This document shows positions 45,952 to 55,218 of a DNA stretch of 64,000 nt, piece by piece; position 1 is the stretch's first letter, and each line of letters starts with the position of its first letter. Both the position numbers and the translations under genes were made by a program. Source of the stretch: Bacillota bacterium (GTDB taxonomy: Bacteria; Bacillota; Clostridia; Christensenellales; CAG-314); NCBI GenBank assembly GCA_023458375.1, contig JAEWZT010000006.1, positions 243,293 to 307,292 on the forward strand. Direction: 5' to 3'. The notes beneath the pieces are model-generated. The model was not told where the DNA came from. It did no database searches and was given only the letters and a program-made list of their open reading frames with translations.

Positions 45952-46326
45952 GTGAAAAAAATTATCAGCAGCGATAAGGCGCCAAAGGCGATAGGTCCGT
46001 ATAGCCCGGCGCTATTACAAGGGCAAATGCTCTTTATAAGCGGCCAAATGGGCATAGACGCTTCAAACGGCGCGCTTGAAGAAGATATCGCCCGCCAAAC
46101 TAAGCGCGTCCTTGATAACTTAGGCGAGCTGTTAAGGGCAGCGGAAATGGATTTTTCCCACTGCGTCAAAACGACGGTTTTTCTTGCCGATATGGGCGAC
46201 TTTGCGCTGGTCAACGAAATATACCAAAGCTATTTTTGCGCGCCTTACCCCGCAAGAAGCTGCATACAGGTGGCAAAATTGCCCCGCGGCGCGTTAATTG
46301 AAATTGAGGCGATAGCTTTAAAATAG
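45952..46326 (+). CDS. ridA: RidA family 2-iminobutanoate/2-iminopropanoate deaminase
   Basis: Small trimeric cytosolic enzyme (124 residues) that hydrolyses reactive enamines/imines released by PLP- and flavin-dependent amino-acid enzymes. Family marks are SSDKAPKAIGPYSPALLQGQMLFISGQ at the N-terminus, the TKRVLDNLGELLRAA helix and the C-terminal PARSCIQVAKLPRGALIEIEAIA with the substrate-binding Arg. The start is GTG at 45952. It is monocistronic with its own promoter. A role beside the FAD amino-acid dehydrogenase and cysteine desulfidase-like protein in this window makes sense, since both can release imines. Confidence 0.92.
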   Translation: MKKIISSDKAPKAIGPYSPALLQGQMLFISGQMGIDASNGALEEDIARQTKRVLDNLGELLRAAEMDFSHCVKTTVFLADMGDFALVNEIYQSYFCAPYPARSCIQVAKLPRGALIEIEAIALK

Positions 46327-46721
46327 GCGCTTACAAAATTTTAGGAATAATTTTAAAAGATTTGGGCGATATGTTTAATATGCAAGGCGTTTGTTGCGAT
46401 AGTTTTACTGCGTCTAACGGTCGCGCGCGAAGACACATACGACGAGGCAGCTAAACACTTTTGTGCAAGGAACAGGGCTAAATGTTTATCGGCGGCGTTT
46501 ACTTAGTTAAGGCGTTGCGGCGGTTTTGGAAACGTCCGACCTTTTAAAAATATTGCAGATAATTTGCGCTAAAATAATCCGCAAGCAAAAGAAAATACGC
46601 GCATATTATGAAGACTTTGGTTTAAGCAAAGCGCAGTTAAGTGAAATAGCGTTGCCGCTGCCTACTGCTCATTAAAAAACTTTTGCGCTGTGTGATTTAG
46701 ATAATTAGGAAGGAATAAGTT
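46327..46721 (+). other. Spacer with a possible decayed gene fragment
   Basis: About 395 bases without a start-to-stop gene. One frame (46511-46675) stays open for 54 codons and reads protein-like (LLKILQIICAKIIRKQKK, YYEDFGLSKAQLSEIALPLP) but has no ATG and no ribosome binding site. It could be the remains of a gene whose 5' part is broken. I do not recognise the family. Confidence 0.35.
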
Positions 46722-48224
46722 TTGGCGGGACTTTTAGAAAACTACAACAAAAAAGCGGGGGCGCTGCTGCATATTAGCTCTCTTCCCTCGCGTTACGGCA
46801 TAGGCAGCCTTGGCAAAAGCGCCTATTCTTTTGTAGATTTTTTAAACAAAAGCGGGCTAAGCCTTTGGCAGGTCTTGCCCTTAACGCCCCTTTCTTTTGG
46901 AAACAGCCCCTATCAAGCCCCCTCGTCAAGCGCTTTTAACTACTTTTTAATTGATTTAGACCTTCTAAGCGAACAGGGTCTTTTAACAAAAAAAGAGTTA
47001 ATTGGCCAAAAAAGCCGTCAAAGAAACAGAGTTGACTACGAATTGCTTTATGCCTCCCGCCTTGACGTTTTAAAAATTGCTTTTGAGCGTTATCAGGGCA
47101 AAGGGGAATATCAAGCGTTTCTTTCTCAAAAAACTTATTTTGATTATGCGCTTTTTATGGCGCTAAAAGAAAAAAACGGCGGCGCGCCTTGGTATCTTTG
47201 GGAAGAAAAATATAGGTTCGCCGACAATCTTGCTTTAACCGATTTCGCGTCGCGCAACAGCCGAGAAATTGAGTTTTGGCAGTGGCTTCAATTTATCTTT
47301 TTGCGGCAGTGGAGCGCTTTAAAAAGCTACGCCAACGATAAAGGCGTTTTAATTATAGGCGACATGCCTATTTATGCGGCGCGCGATTCCGTTGAGGTGT
47401 GGAAAAATCCCCAAATGTTTTTGCTTGACGAAGATAAAACCCCTCTGTCCGTCGCGGGCGTGCCCCCGGATTATTTTTCCAAAAAGGGTCAGCTATGGGG
47501 AAACCCCCTTTATAATTGGCGCTATATGCAAAAAGACGACTACGCCTTTTGGAAAAAACGCATTAAAGAAGCGCTTGACGTTTACAATTTTGTGCGCATT
47601 GACCATTTCAGGGCTTTTTCAGCTTATTATTCAATCCCCTTCGGAAGCGAAAACGCAACGCGCGGCGAGTGGAAAGAGGGTTTCGGCAAAGACCTGTTTA
47701 AAGACTTAAAAGAGGAAAATATTCTTGCGGAAGATTTGGGAGTATATGACGGCGCGCTCAAAGAACTTATGGATTTTACCGGTTTTCCCTCTATGCGCGT
47801 GCTGCAATTTGCCTTTGACGGACTAAAAGAAAATACGCATAACATGGAAAACGTCGGCAGAAACTGCGTGATTTACAGCGGCACGCACGATAACGACACT
47901 CTAATGGGTTTTTTAAAAACGCTTAAAGCGGATAAAAAGCGCGTTTACGCAAGCGAGGTTGAAAAAAGACGCGAAAACTGCGGCATCAGACATTTTTTAA
48001 CCGACAGGGGGCTTGCGGGCGCGGTAATTGAGCTTGCTTTTGCAAGCGATGCCGCTTTTGCCATAATACCTATGCAGGATTTTCTTTTAAGGGGCAAAAA
48101 ATACAGAATGAACACACCGGGCACATTAAACGAAAATAATTGGCGCTATAAAGAATGCCAAAGAAGTTTTTTCAAAGCGCTTGCTGTAAAAATAAAAAAT
48201 CTCTGCCGAAAATACGGCAGATAA
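46722..48224 (+). CDS. malQ: 4-alpha-glucanotransferase (amylomaltase, GH77)
   Basis: Cytosolic transglycosylase that disproportionates maltodextrins in glycogen/maltose metabolism, 500 residues, the usual bacterial length. Family motifs: GALLHISSLPSRYGIGSLG near the N-terminus, LPLTPLSFGNSPYQAPSSSAFN, GDMPIYAARDSVEVW, the nucleophile Asp in VRIDHFRAF, the acid/base Glu in ILAEDLG, and the third acidic residue in SGTHDNDT, all intact. The start is TTG at 46722, with AGGAAGGA upstream. No other glycogen genes are adjacent; the divergent GPH transporter and ROK regulator in the window could deal with sugars, but no direct link is visible. Confidence 0.95.
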   Translation: MAGLLENYNKKAGALLHISSLPSRYGIGSLGKSAYSFVDFLNKSGLSLWQVLPLTPLSFGNSPYQAPSSSAFNYFLIDLDLLSEQGLLTKKELIGQKSRQRNRVDYELLYASRLDVLKIAFERYQGKGEYQAFLSQKTYFDYALFMALKEKNGGAPWYLWEEKYRFADNLALTDFASRNSREIEFWQWLQFIFLRQWSALKSYANDKGVLIIGDMPIYAARDSVEVWKNPQMFLLDEDKTPLSVAGVPPDYFSKKGQLWGNPLYNWRYMQKDDYAFWKKRIKEALDVYNFVRIDHFRAFSAYYSIPFGSENATRGEWKEGFGKDLFKDLKEENILAEDLGVYDGALKELMDFTGFPSMRVLQFAFDGLKENTHNMENVGRNCVIYSGTHDNDTLMGFLKTLKADKKRVYASEVEKRRENCGIRHFLTDRGLAGAVIELAFASDAAFAIIPMQDFLLRGKKYRMNTPGTLNENNWRYKECQRSFFKALAVKIKNLCRKYGR

Positions 48225-48706
48225 AACATGCGAAGCGACAAATAACCTCAAACTTTTGCTTAATTTTTTCAATTATTAAAAACCGCCGCGGGGCTGCAAC
48301 AAAAAGCTTTTGCAAATCAGATTTGCGGTGTCTATACGGCGGTAAAAAAAGGCGTTACCGCCCTTTGCATTTTGTCAAACTTTTATTTTCTTATCATAAT
48401 TATCAATTTAATTCGCCGCTTAAAAGCATTGGTAGCCGCTTAAATCTTGGAAAATATGTTTTAAGAATTATGATTGGCGCTGTCTTTGCCGTCAGCGCCC
48501 TTAGTTTTCGCAAGACGTATGTGTTTAGTCTTTTGTGCTTTGTTTTGCGCTTTTCCGCTTAAAGTATTTGCCTAAACCCTGTTTACGAAAACGCATTCAC
48601 TGCTTTTAAAAACACCAAAGTCCTTTGCTTTTTCGTAAAAAGCTAATCTTACCCCCCCCGCGCGCAATAAGTTTGCCTGCAAAAGCGGCGGTTTTTGCTG
48701 TGATTT
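48225..48706. other. Intergenic region between convergent malQ and ROK gene
   Basis: About 480 bases. It contains an inverted repeat GGCGGTAA (48338-48345) / TTACCGCC (48355-48362) that could be a weak terminator, though no T run follows. No gene is supported. Confidence 0.45.
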
Positions 48707-49765
48707 TTACAAAGAGCGGAAATAAGCGTCCGTAAGCTGTTGAAGCACGCCTATTAAGGACGCGTCGGCAACGTCCGATTTCATAAACTTGGTGGTTATG
48801 GGTATTTGCGGCTTTTTGTCGGACAGAAACTTTTTTATGTTTGCGTATATAAAGTCGTTGATGCCGCCCTCCGTCGCGTTTATTACAAGATAATTGGGAT
48901 TAATAAGCCAAACTATGTTGTAAATTGACGAATACAATATTTCCATACGCCGCTCAAAATCCCCGCTTTTTGCCGCAAGCAGCCTGTCTATGGACACTAT
49001 GTCTTCAAGCCTTACAAAACCTTCTTTTGTATTGACCAAAACTTGACCCGTGTCCCCCGCAATTTGGTCCGCCCCCACATAAGGGGTGTTGCCCGTTACA
49101 AGCGCGCCCCCTACGCCGTCGCCTATATAAAGGTAATACAGGCTTTCTTTGGCGTTTTTAATGAGTTTTTTGCTTTGCGCGAGGGCTGCGAAAGTAACGT
49201 CTTGACCTATTATTATATTTTGCGTTTTGTAACAATTTGAAAGAAAACTATATGGCGCAATTTGGTCATACCAATCGTAAAGGGTGGAAAGCATTTTGTC
49301 GGCGTCCTTGTCGCAAATGCCCGCTATGGAAACCCCAACCCCCAAAACGGGCATATTTGCCTTAACGGCGTAGTCTTTTATGTCTTCGTTGAGGGCGTAA
49401 AAAGCGTCGGCGTAGTCTTTTTTAACGGGTTTTTTGAAATAAGCGGTCTCTTGCATTTTTACGTTGTAGAGCTTTGCGGTAAGGTTTTCTTTAAAGGTCA
49501 AATCCATACACACAAAAAGCCCCTGCGCCAAGTTTAAAGAATATAGCCGCCCGTGCCGCCCCACCTTCCCCGATTGGTTGGCGTAGCTGCTTATGACGTT
49601 TTTTTGCTGTAAAACCTGCACAATTTTGCCAAGCGTTACTATGGTGGTGTTGCATAGCTTGGCGAGGTCGGCAATGGTCGTTTCTTGGCAGCCGCATAAA
49701 TACTTTAAAACGTTAAACTGGTTTGTCTGTCTTATGTAAGACGAATTAATAGGTTTTTCATTCAT
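48707..49765 (-). CDS. ROK family transcriptional regulator, degenerate kinase domain
   Basis: DNA-binding repressor-type ROK protein, 352 residues. The N-terminal winged helix (residues ~8-70, IRQTNQFNVLKYLCGCQETTIADLAKLC) is followed by a ROK sugar-kinase-like domain with GVGVSIAGICDKD and YLYIGDGVGGALVTGNTPYVGADQIAGDTGQVLV. The zinc-binding CxCGxxGCxE motif of most ROK proteins is replaced by VNTKEGFVRLED, so zinc and catalytic activity are probably lost; ligand sensing may remain. The start ATG lies about seven bases from a -10 hexamer, so the mRNA may be leaderless. The neighbours are malQ (convergent) and the CoADR-type gene (divergent). Confidence 0.85.
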   Translation of the reverse strand: MNEKPINSSYIRQTNQFNVLKYLCGCQETTIADLAKLCNTTIVTLGKIVQVLQQKNVISSYANQSGKVGRHGRLYSLNLAQGLFVCMDLTFKENLTAKLYNVKMQETAYFKKPVKKDYADAFYALNEDIKDYAVKANMPVLGVGVSIAGICDKDADKMLSTLYDWYDQIAPYSFLSNCYKTQNIIIGQDVTFAALAQSKKLIKNAKESLYYLYIGDGVGGALVTGNTPYVGADQIAGDTGQVLVNTKEGFVRLEDIVSIDRLLAAKSGDFERRMEILYSSIYNIVWLINPNYLVINATEGGINDFIYANIKKFLSDKKPQIPITTKFMKSDVADASLIGVLQQLTDAYFRSL

Positions 49766-49771
49766 AAAAAA

Positions 49772-49800
49772 ATCATATCACACCGCGTGAATAATTACAA
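49772..49800 (-). promoter_or_regulatory. Promoter of ROK gene, probably leaderless
   Basis: Minus-strand TTGTAA (49800-49795), 17-bp spacer, TATGAT (49777-49772); the ATG is at 49765, only 6 bases beyond the -10. The spacer contains TCACACCGCGTGA (49778-49790), an imperfect palindrome that could be an autoregulatory site. No Shine-Dalgarno sequence fits. Confidence 0.6.
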
Positions 49801-50278
49801 GGCGCAAAGGGTTATTAACCGCCCTTTCAAGTAAAAATGATAGGGCGTTTTCTTTTCGGCAAATATATTCAAAATCCCCCTTGATTTGCGTTAAATAACA
49901 CTTTTCAACCGTTATTGAGCTTTGCGATGCCCAATACTTTTTTAAGGTCAAGGGTCTGAAAATCGCAAAACATATTTGCTGTTGAAAAAATGATAAACCG
50001 CTTTTTTATCCAGCCTTTAACAGGCGAAAGTGCTTTATATAGGCGGGAACTCTTTGATGTCGGGCTTAGAAAATCTTTTGTATTTGAAAAGTGTTTCTTA
50101 ACTCTTTTGGCAGGTTTTTTCTTTTGTTTAGCATGAATTTTGCTTTTAGCAAACAGTGTTATTTTTTATTGCATTAAAGGCGCTGTATGTGCTAAAATAT
50201 AACTATAATAAAGAAAAGTCTGCTTAGTTTTGCAAGCTTTTTCTTTAATATATAATTCAATAAGCGAGGTATAAAGAG
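49801..50278. other. Divergent intergenic region
   Basis: About 480 bases between the ROK gene and the CoADR-type gene. A possible plus promoter is TTGCAT-18-TAAAAT near 50170-50200; I see nothing else I can support. Confidence 0.4.
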
Positions 50279-52726
50279 ATGAAAATTGTAATTATCGGAG
50301 GCGTGGCGGGCGGCGCTACCGCGGCTGCAAGGCTCAGACGCCTTTCGGAAGAAACGCAAATCGTTATATTTGAAAAAGACCAATACATTTCCTACGCTAA
50401 CTGCGGCTTGCCTTATTATATAGGGGGAGTGATTAAAAACCAAAGCGACCTTTTGGTTCAAACCGTTGAGGGCATGAGCAGACGCTTTAACCTTGACATT
50501 CGCATTAAAACGGAAATTACACAAATAAACAAAGAAAGAAAAACCGTTACCGCAAAGAATCTTCAAAGCGGCGAAATTTACGAGGAAAGCTACGAAAAGC
50601 TTATACTTTCCTGCGGCGCAAAGCCCGTTATGCCCCCTATAAAAGGCATTGAAGGCTCAAAAGTATTCGTGCTGCGCAATATTCCCGATACGCTAAAAAT
50701 TAAAGAATTTGTAAGCGGCGGCAGCGTTAAAAGCGTCGTTGTCATCGGCGGCGGCTTCATAGGCGTTGAAATGGCTGAAAACCTTACGGAACTTGGCATT
50801 AAAGTTACGCTTGTAGAAAAAATGCGGCAGGTTTTGCGCACCCTTGACTTTGAAATGGCTCAAATCGTGCATACCGAGCTGGAACTAAAAGGCATAGACC
50901 TTATTTTGGGCGACGGCATAGCTTCCTTTGAGGGTCAAAAGGTTGTTTTGGAAAGCGGAAAAACCATTGACACGGATATGACTATTTTGGCGATAGGCGT
51001 TACACCCGAAAACGCTTTGGCAAAGCAAGCCAACCTTGAAACGGGCAAAAGGGGGCATTTAAAAGTAAGCAAAACGTTTAACACCTACACAAACGGCGAA
51101 ATAAACGACGACATTTTTGCCGTAGGCGACATGATTGAGGTTATCAACCCCCTTGACGACACCCCTTACGCGGTGTCGCTTGCGTGGGGCGCCAACAGGC
51201 AGGGACGCATTTTAGCCGACCATATTATGGGCATTGAGATAAAAGAAAGCAAGATTTTAGGCGCGAACGCGCTTAAAGTATTTTCGCTTACGGTAGCTTC
51301 GGTGGGCGCGAACGAAAGCGTCTTAAATGAAAAAAATATTCCTTATACCGTTGTGCATGCGCACAGGTCAAACCATGCGGGATATTACCCCAACGCCAAA
51401 AATATCACTTTAAAACTGCTTTTTAACCTTGAAACGGGCAGAATTTACGGCGCGCAAGGCGTTGGCGGCGAGGGCACGGAAAAGCGTATCGACGTTATTT
51501 CAACCGTTATGAGGCTTAACGGCACGGCATACGATTTAAGCGATTTGGAACTTTGCTACGCCCCGCCCTATTCTTCTGCCAAAGACCCCGTAAATATTTT
51601 GGGCTATATCGCAGAAAACGTTAAAAAAAATACCTATAAATTAGTGAGGCACGACGAAATTGAAGAAGTTGTAAAAAAGGGTAACTACTTTTTGGACGTT
51701 CGCACCCCTTTTGAATACAACAACGGGCACATTGAAGGCTCCTATAATTTTGAGCTTGACGCATTGCGGAATAATTTAGACAAAATGCCGCAAGACAAAG
51801 AGGCGCCCCTTTACGTTACCTGTCAGGCGGGTCTTAGGGCTTATTTGGCGGTAAATATTTTGCGCGGCGCGGGTTACAAAAACGTCTATAATCTTTCGGG
51901 GGGATACGCCACCTTTAAAACCTTTAAACACCAAACGGGCAAAAATAAAATTCTTACCGTTAACAGGGAGGGCAACGATATGCAAAACACCGTAACAGAC
52001 AAGGCGGCAAACAGAGAAATTGACGTGGCGGGGCTGCAATGCCCAGGTCCTTTAATGGCGACTTACAAGGCGCTTAACGAAATGAAAGAGGGAGAAACGC
52101 TTTGCGTTACCGCTACCGACGGCGGCTTTGTAAAGGACGTGGAAAGCTGGTGCCAAACCAACGGGCATACCCTTTTGGAAATGAAGTCGGAAAAAGACAG
52201 GTATATAGCCAAAATTCAAAAGGGAGTAAAGGCTCAAAATTCCGTTGCGGGCGAGCAAAAAAACGCCACAATCGTGCTGTTTAGCGGCGCGCTTGATAAG
52301 GCGTTAGCCGCAATGATTATAGCCCAGGGCGCGGCCGCGCAGGGCAAAAACGTTACCATTTTCTATACTTTTTGGGGACTAAATGCCTTGCGCAAAGACA
52401 AAGCTGTAAAAGTCAGCAAAACGGGTATGGAAAAAATGTTTGGCGCAATGATGCCGAGGGGCGCGGCAAGGCTTCCCCTTTCCAATATGAATATGGCGGG
52501 AATGGGCAGCAAAATGATTAAAGGCATTATGAAAAAGAAAAATGTTGACGACTTGCCCACCATGATTAAAAAGGCGCAGGAAGCGGGCGTAAAAATGATT
52601 GCCTGCACAATGAGCATGGACTTAATGGGCATTAAAGCGGAAGAGTTTATTGACGGAGTGGAGTTTGCGGGCGTAGCGACCTATATAAGCCGCAACGAAA
52701 ACGTCGGCACAACACTGTTTATTTAA
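50279..52726 (+). CDS. CoA-disulfide/polysulfide reductase-like fusion: CoADR + rhodanese + TusA + DsrE2
   Basis: Four-domain sulfur-redox protein, 815 residues. Residues 1-450: pyridine nucleotide-disulfide oxidoreductase of the CoADR/NADH oxidase type, with FAD motif IIGGVAGGATAAARLRRL and the single catalytic Cys42 in YANCGLPYYIGG. Residues ~455-555: rhodanese, FLDVRTPFEYNNGHIEGS and active Cys515 in VTCQAGLRAY. Residues ~575-650: TusA/SirA-like, with Cys588 in CPGPLM. Residues ~660-815: DsrE2-like domain ending GVATYISRNENVGTTLFI. The layout suggests sulfane sulfur relay from rhodanese to TusA to DsrE with the flavoprotein reducing per/polysulfides or CoA disulfide. Similar fusions are known in anaerobic Bacillota. 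Substrate and direction are inferred. Confidence 0.9.
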   Translation: MKIVIIGGVAGGATAAARLRRLSEETQIVIFEKDQYISYANCGLPYYIGGVIKNQSDLLVQTVEGMSRRFNLDIRIKTEITQINKERKTVTAKNLQSGEIYEESYEKLILSCGAKPVMPPIKGIEGSKVFVLRNIPDTLKIKEFVSGGSVKSVVVIGGGFIGVEMAENLTELGIKVTLVEKMRQVLRTLDFEMAQIVHTELELKGIDLILGDGIASFEGQKVVLESGKTIDTDMTILAIGVTPENALAKQANLETGKRGHLKVSKTFNTYTNGEINDDIFAVGDMIEVINPLDDTPYAVSLAWGANRQGRILADHIMGIEIKESKILGANALKVFSLTVASVGANESVLNEKNIPYTVVHAHRSNHAGYYPNAKNITLKLLFNLETGRIYGAQGVGGEGTEKRIDVISTVMRLNGTAYDLSDLELCYAPPYSSAKDPVNILGYIAENVKKNTYKLVRHDEIEEVVKKGNYFLDVRTPFEYNNGHIEGSYNFELDALRNNLDKMPQDKEAPLYVTCQAGLRAYLAVNILRGAGYKNVYNLSGGYATFKTFKHQTGKNKILTVNREGNDMQNTVTDKAANREIDVAGLQCPGPLMATYKALNEMKEGETLCVTATDGGFVKDVESWCQTNGHTLLEMKSEKDRYIAKIQKGVKAQNSVAGEQKNATIVLFSGALDKALAAMIIAQGAAAQGKNVTIFYTFWGLNALRKDKAVKVSKTGMEKMFGAMMPRGAARLPLSNMNMAGMGSKMIKGIMKKKNVDDLPTMIKKAQEAGVKMIACTMSMDLMGIKAEEFIDGVEFAGVATYISRNENVGTTLFI

Positions 52727-53011
52727 GGCGGCATAATTTGCGGGTGTTAGATAAAAATAGTGCCCCTTGACGGTATTTTGCGGATAAAACTGCGGCAAGA
52801 AGAATAAAAGCGCACCTGCCTCTGCAAAGCATTTTTGTTGATTAAAATACTGCGGCAAGACATGGCAAAGCGGTAAACTAAGCATTTTGTAATTGCATTG
52901 CAGAAAACTGTCTTATATCTTTTTTTGAAAAGGAAACAAAAAGCAAAATTAAAAAGCAGCTATAATAATTTTAGAAGTCTAATAAATATAATTATTATAA
53001 GAATTAAAGGC

Positions 53012-53048
53012 AAACAAAAAGGCGGAGAGTGTCTCCGCCTTTTTGTTT
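53012..53048. terminator. Bidirectional terminator between CoADR gene and rocD
   Basis: Perfect 17-bp arms, AAACAAAAAGGCGGAGA and TCTCCGCCTTTTTGTTT, around GTG. It serves two convergent genes. Confidence 0.92.
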
Positions 53049-53145
53049 TTATAACCTATTACATTTAGTTTAATTTATTTGTCATGCGCGCTGTTTGCAG
53101 AAAAGTAAAAACGCGTTATTCTTGCATTATTCTTTTTTATTTTTC

Positions 53146-54339
53146 TTATTTTGTCAAAGCCTTTCTGATGCCTATTAATGCCTTGTCAAGTTCCTGATAT
53201 CCTATCGTAATGGGCGGCGCAAAGCGTATTGTCCTTTCGTGCGTTTCCTTAGCCAAAACGCCGTTTGCTATAAGTTTTTTGACATAAGGCGCGGCGTCAA
53301 CGGTAAACTCTACGCCTATGAGCAAACCCTTGCCCCTGATTTCAATTATCTCGTCGTTTTTAATTTCCCTTAACTGCTTCATAAAATACTCGCCTTTTTC
53401 TTCCGCAAGACGGGGATAATTGTCGCGCACAAGTATCTCCATAGCCTTAATCGCCACCGCGCAGGCTAGCGGATTTCCGCCGAAAGTGGAGCCGTGCGAA
53501 CCCGGTTCAAACACTTCCATAATCTTTTTGTCGGCGGCTATTGCGGAAACGGGCATTACGCCGCCTCCCAAAGCCTTTCCCAAGACGTAAATGTCGGGTA
53601 CGACGTTTTCATGCATGCAGGCAAACATTTTTCCCGTGCGGGCAAAACCCGTCTGCACTTCGTCGGCAATAAATAAAATGCCGTGTTTGTCGCATATTTT
53701 TCTGACCTGTTTTAAGTATCCCGCGGGGGGCATAATAATTCCCGCCTCGCCTTGAATGGGTTCCGCCAAAAAAGCGACGGTGTTAGGCGTAATGGCATCT
53801 TCAAGCTCCTTTGCGTTTCCGTATTCCACAACCTTAAAGCCGGGAGTATAGGGACCGTAGCCGCGGCGCGCCGATTCGTCGGTGCTCATTGTAATTATAG
53901 TTATTGTTCTGCCGTGAAAGTTGTTAGAGCAGCAAATTATTTCCTGCTTGCCGTCGGGGATACCCTTTACAAAGTTGCCGTATCTGCGGGCGGTTTTTAA
54001 AGCCGTTTCCACCGCTTCGGCGCCTGTGTTCATGGGCAGAATCATTTCTTTGCCTGTAAGCGCGCAAAGTTTTTCGTAAAATTCGCACAGCAAATCGTTG
54101 TGGAAAGCGCGCGAAGTCAAAGTAACTTTGTCAAGCTGTTCTTTTGCGGCGGCAATGATTTCGGGGTGGCAGTGCCCGAAGTTTAATGCGGAATAGGCGC
54201 TGAGCATATCAAAATATTCTCTGCCTTCGGGGTCGGTAACGACGGCTCCGCGAGCCTTGACGATTACAACCTCTTTTGGGTGGTAGTTGTGCGCGCCCAG
54301 TCTTTCCGTTTTAGCGATAATTTCTTTGCTTGATAACAT
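53146..54339 (-). CDS. rocD: Ornithine aminotransferase
   Basis: PLP enzyme (about 397 residues) transferring the delta-amino group of ornithine to 2-oxoglutarate, giving glutamate semialdehyde/P5C and glutamate. Family motifs: GAHNYHPKEVVIVKARGAVVTDPEG, SAYSALNFGHCHPEI, MNTGAEAVETALKTARRYG, NNFHGRTI, FIADEVQTGFARTG and the Schiff-base Lys in VLGKALGGGVMPVSA. The start is ATG 54339 with GGAGG upstream; an ATG at 54360 in the same frame lacks one. Product P5C is the substrate of pruA at 10.3 kb, so ornithine/arginine would enter glutamate this way. Confidence 0.94.
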   Translation of the reverse strand: MLSSKEIIAKTERLGAHNYHPKEVVIVKARGAVVTDPEGREYFDMLSAYSALNFGHCHPEIIAAAKEQLDKVTLTSRAFHNDLLCEFYEKLCALTGKEMILPMNTGAEAVETALKTARRYGNFVKGIPDGKQEIICCSNNFHGRTITIITMSTDESARRGYGPYTPGFKVVEYGNAKELEDAITPNTVAFLAEPIQGEAGIIMPPAGYLKQVRKICDKHGILFIADEVQTGFARTGKMFACMHENVVPDIYVLGKALGGGVMPVSAIAADKKIMEVFEPGSHGSTFGGNPLACAVAIKAMEILVRDNYPRLAEEKGEYFMKQLREIKNDEIIEIRGKGLLIGVEFTVDAAPYVKKLIANGVLAKETHERTIRFAPPITIGYQELDKALIGIRKALTK

Positions 54340-54848
54340 TTTAACCTCCAAGAAAAACATTTGTTATATAAAAATTATATCATACCCCGTCCCCATAAAC
54401 AATACCTTTGCGCTTTTCCCTAGGGAAAAAAGTAATGAAGATAAACGACCGTTTTAGCGGACAAAAAAGGCGGTAATAAATTAATAAAGAAAGAATAATA
54501 ATAACTTAAAAATTAAGCGTCTGCAAGCATGGAAAAGAAATAGATACGCTGCGGCGCTTTTATGTTTATTTAAGCCAAATGTTTTACTTATTAATTAAAC
54601 ATTTCATTTGAATACGGTTGCGCGCATTTTTAGACTAAAAAGCGTATGCGGAAAATATGAAAGATTTTTCAACATTTTAAGCATTTTAAAGGACGCAAAA
54701 AGATAGCAAATAGCAATACAAGTTAATGAACAACAAGTTTTTGAGGAATAGCTGTTTTCGTTTTATTATGGCTCACTTTTGAATTACGCAAAAACACAGT
54801 TTTTTGCGGGGGGAAAGAGAGTTGACTTGAAAGTGCCGACAAGCCCAT
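54340..54848. other. Intergenic region, nothing recognised
   Basis: About 510 bases between rocD and the tRNA terminator. No gene, RNA or repeat is supported. Confidence 0.45.
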
Positions 54849-54879
54849 AAAAAAGCCCCGCTTTAATTTCGGGGTTTTA
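54849..54879 (-). terminator. Terminator of tRNA-Arg
   Basis: Minus-strand stem CCCCG/CGGGG around AAATTAAAG, followed by CTTTTTT. It lies about 55 bases downstream of the tRNA. Confidence 0.8.
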
Positions 54880-54933
54880 TCAAGAACGGTCGGGGTTCCT
54901 ATTAAATCTATGATTTAATATAGGGGTTATTTT

Positions 54934-55008
54934 TGGCACTCCCACCGAGAATCGAACTCAGAACTAGCCCTTAGGAGGGGCTTATTATATCCATTTAACT
55001 ATGGGAGC
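54934..55008 (-). tRNA. tRNA-Arg (anticodon CCU)
   Basis: 75 nt with encoded CCA. Acceptor GCTCCCA/TGGGAGT plus discriminator G; D stem GTTA/TAAT; anticodon arm AGCCC-CTCCTAA-GGGCT with CCU anticodon; T arm CTGAG-TTCGATT-CTCGG. All arms pair (one G-U in the acceptor, one U-G in the T stem). It reads AGG codons. Confidence 0.93.
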
Positions 55009-55092
55009 TTATTAAATTATTATGCAAAGCGTATAAGCTTTAAGCTGTTAAACACTTTTGCCGCAAGAATTATGCTTTCCGCAAGCTTATAC

Positions 55093-55121
55093 ATTATAAT
55101 ACACCCTTAAAAATTGTGCAA
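55093..55121 (-). promoter_or_regulatory. Likely tRNA-Arg promoter
   Basis: Minus-strand TTGCAC (55121-55116), 17-bp spacer, TATAAT (55098-55093), giving a 5' leader of roughly 75-80 nt before the tRNA. Confidence 0.5.
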
Positions 55122-55218
55122 GCATCTATACAGCTAAGCTTTTTAGTTTAACGATTTTACAAATTTTGCATAAAACAGTAATATTTTTTATACCAAATGA
55201 AGCAAAATAAGCAGCCGC

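Noticed and set aside
48155..48562. 135-residue plus-strand frame overlapping the end of malQ
   Set aside because: Overlaps malQ in another frame, composition is not protein-like, and no ribosome binding site.
52790..52862. CTGCGGCAAGA occurring twice after the CoADR gene
   Set aside because: Only 11-12 bp, two copies, no symmetry or neighbouring element; not enough to call a repeat family or CRISPR.
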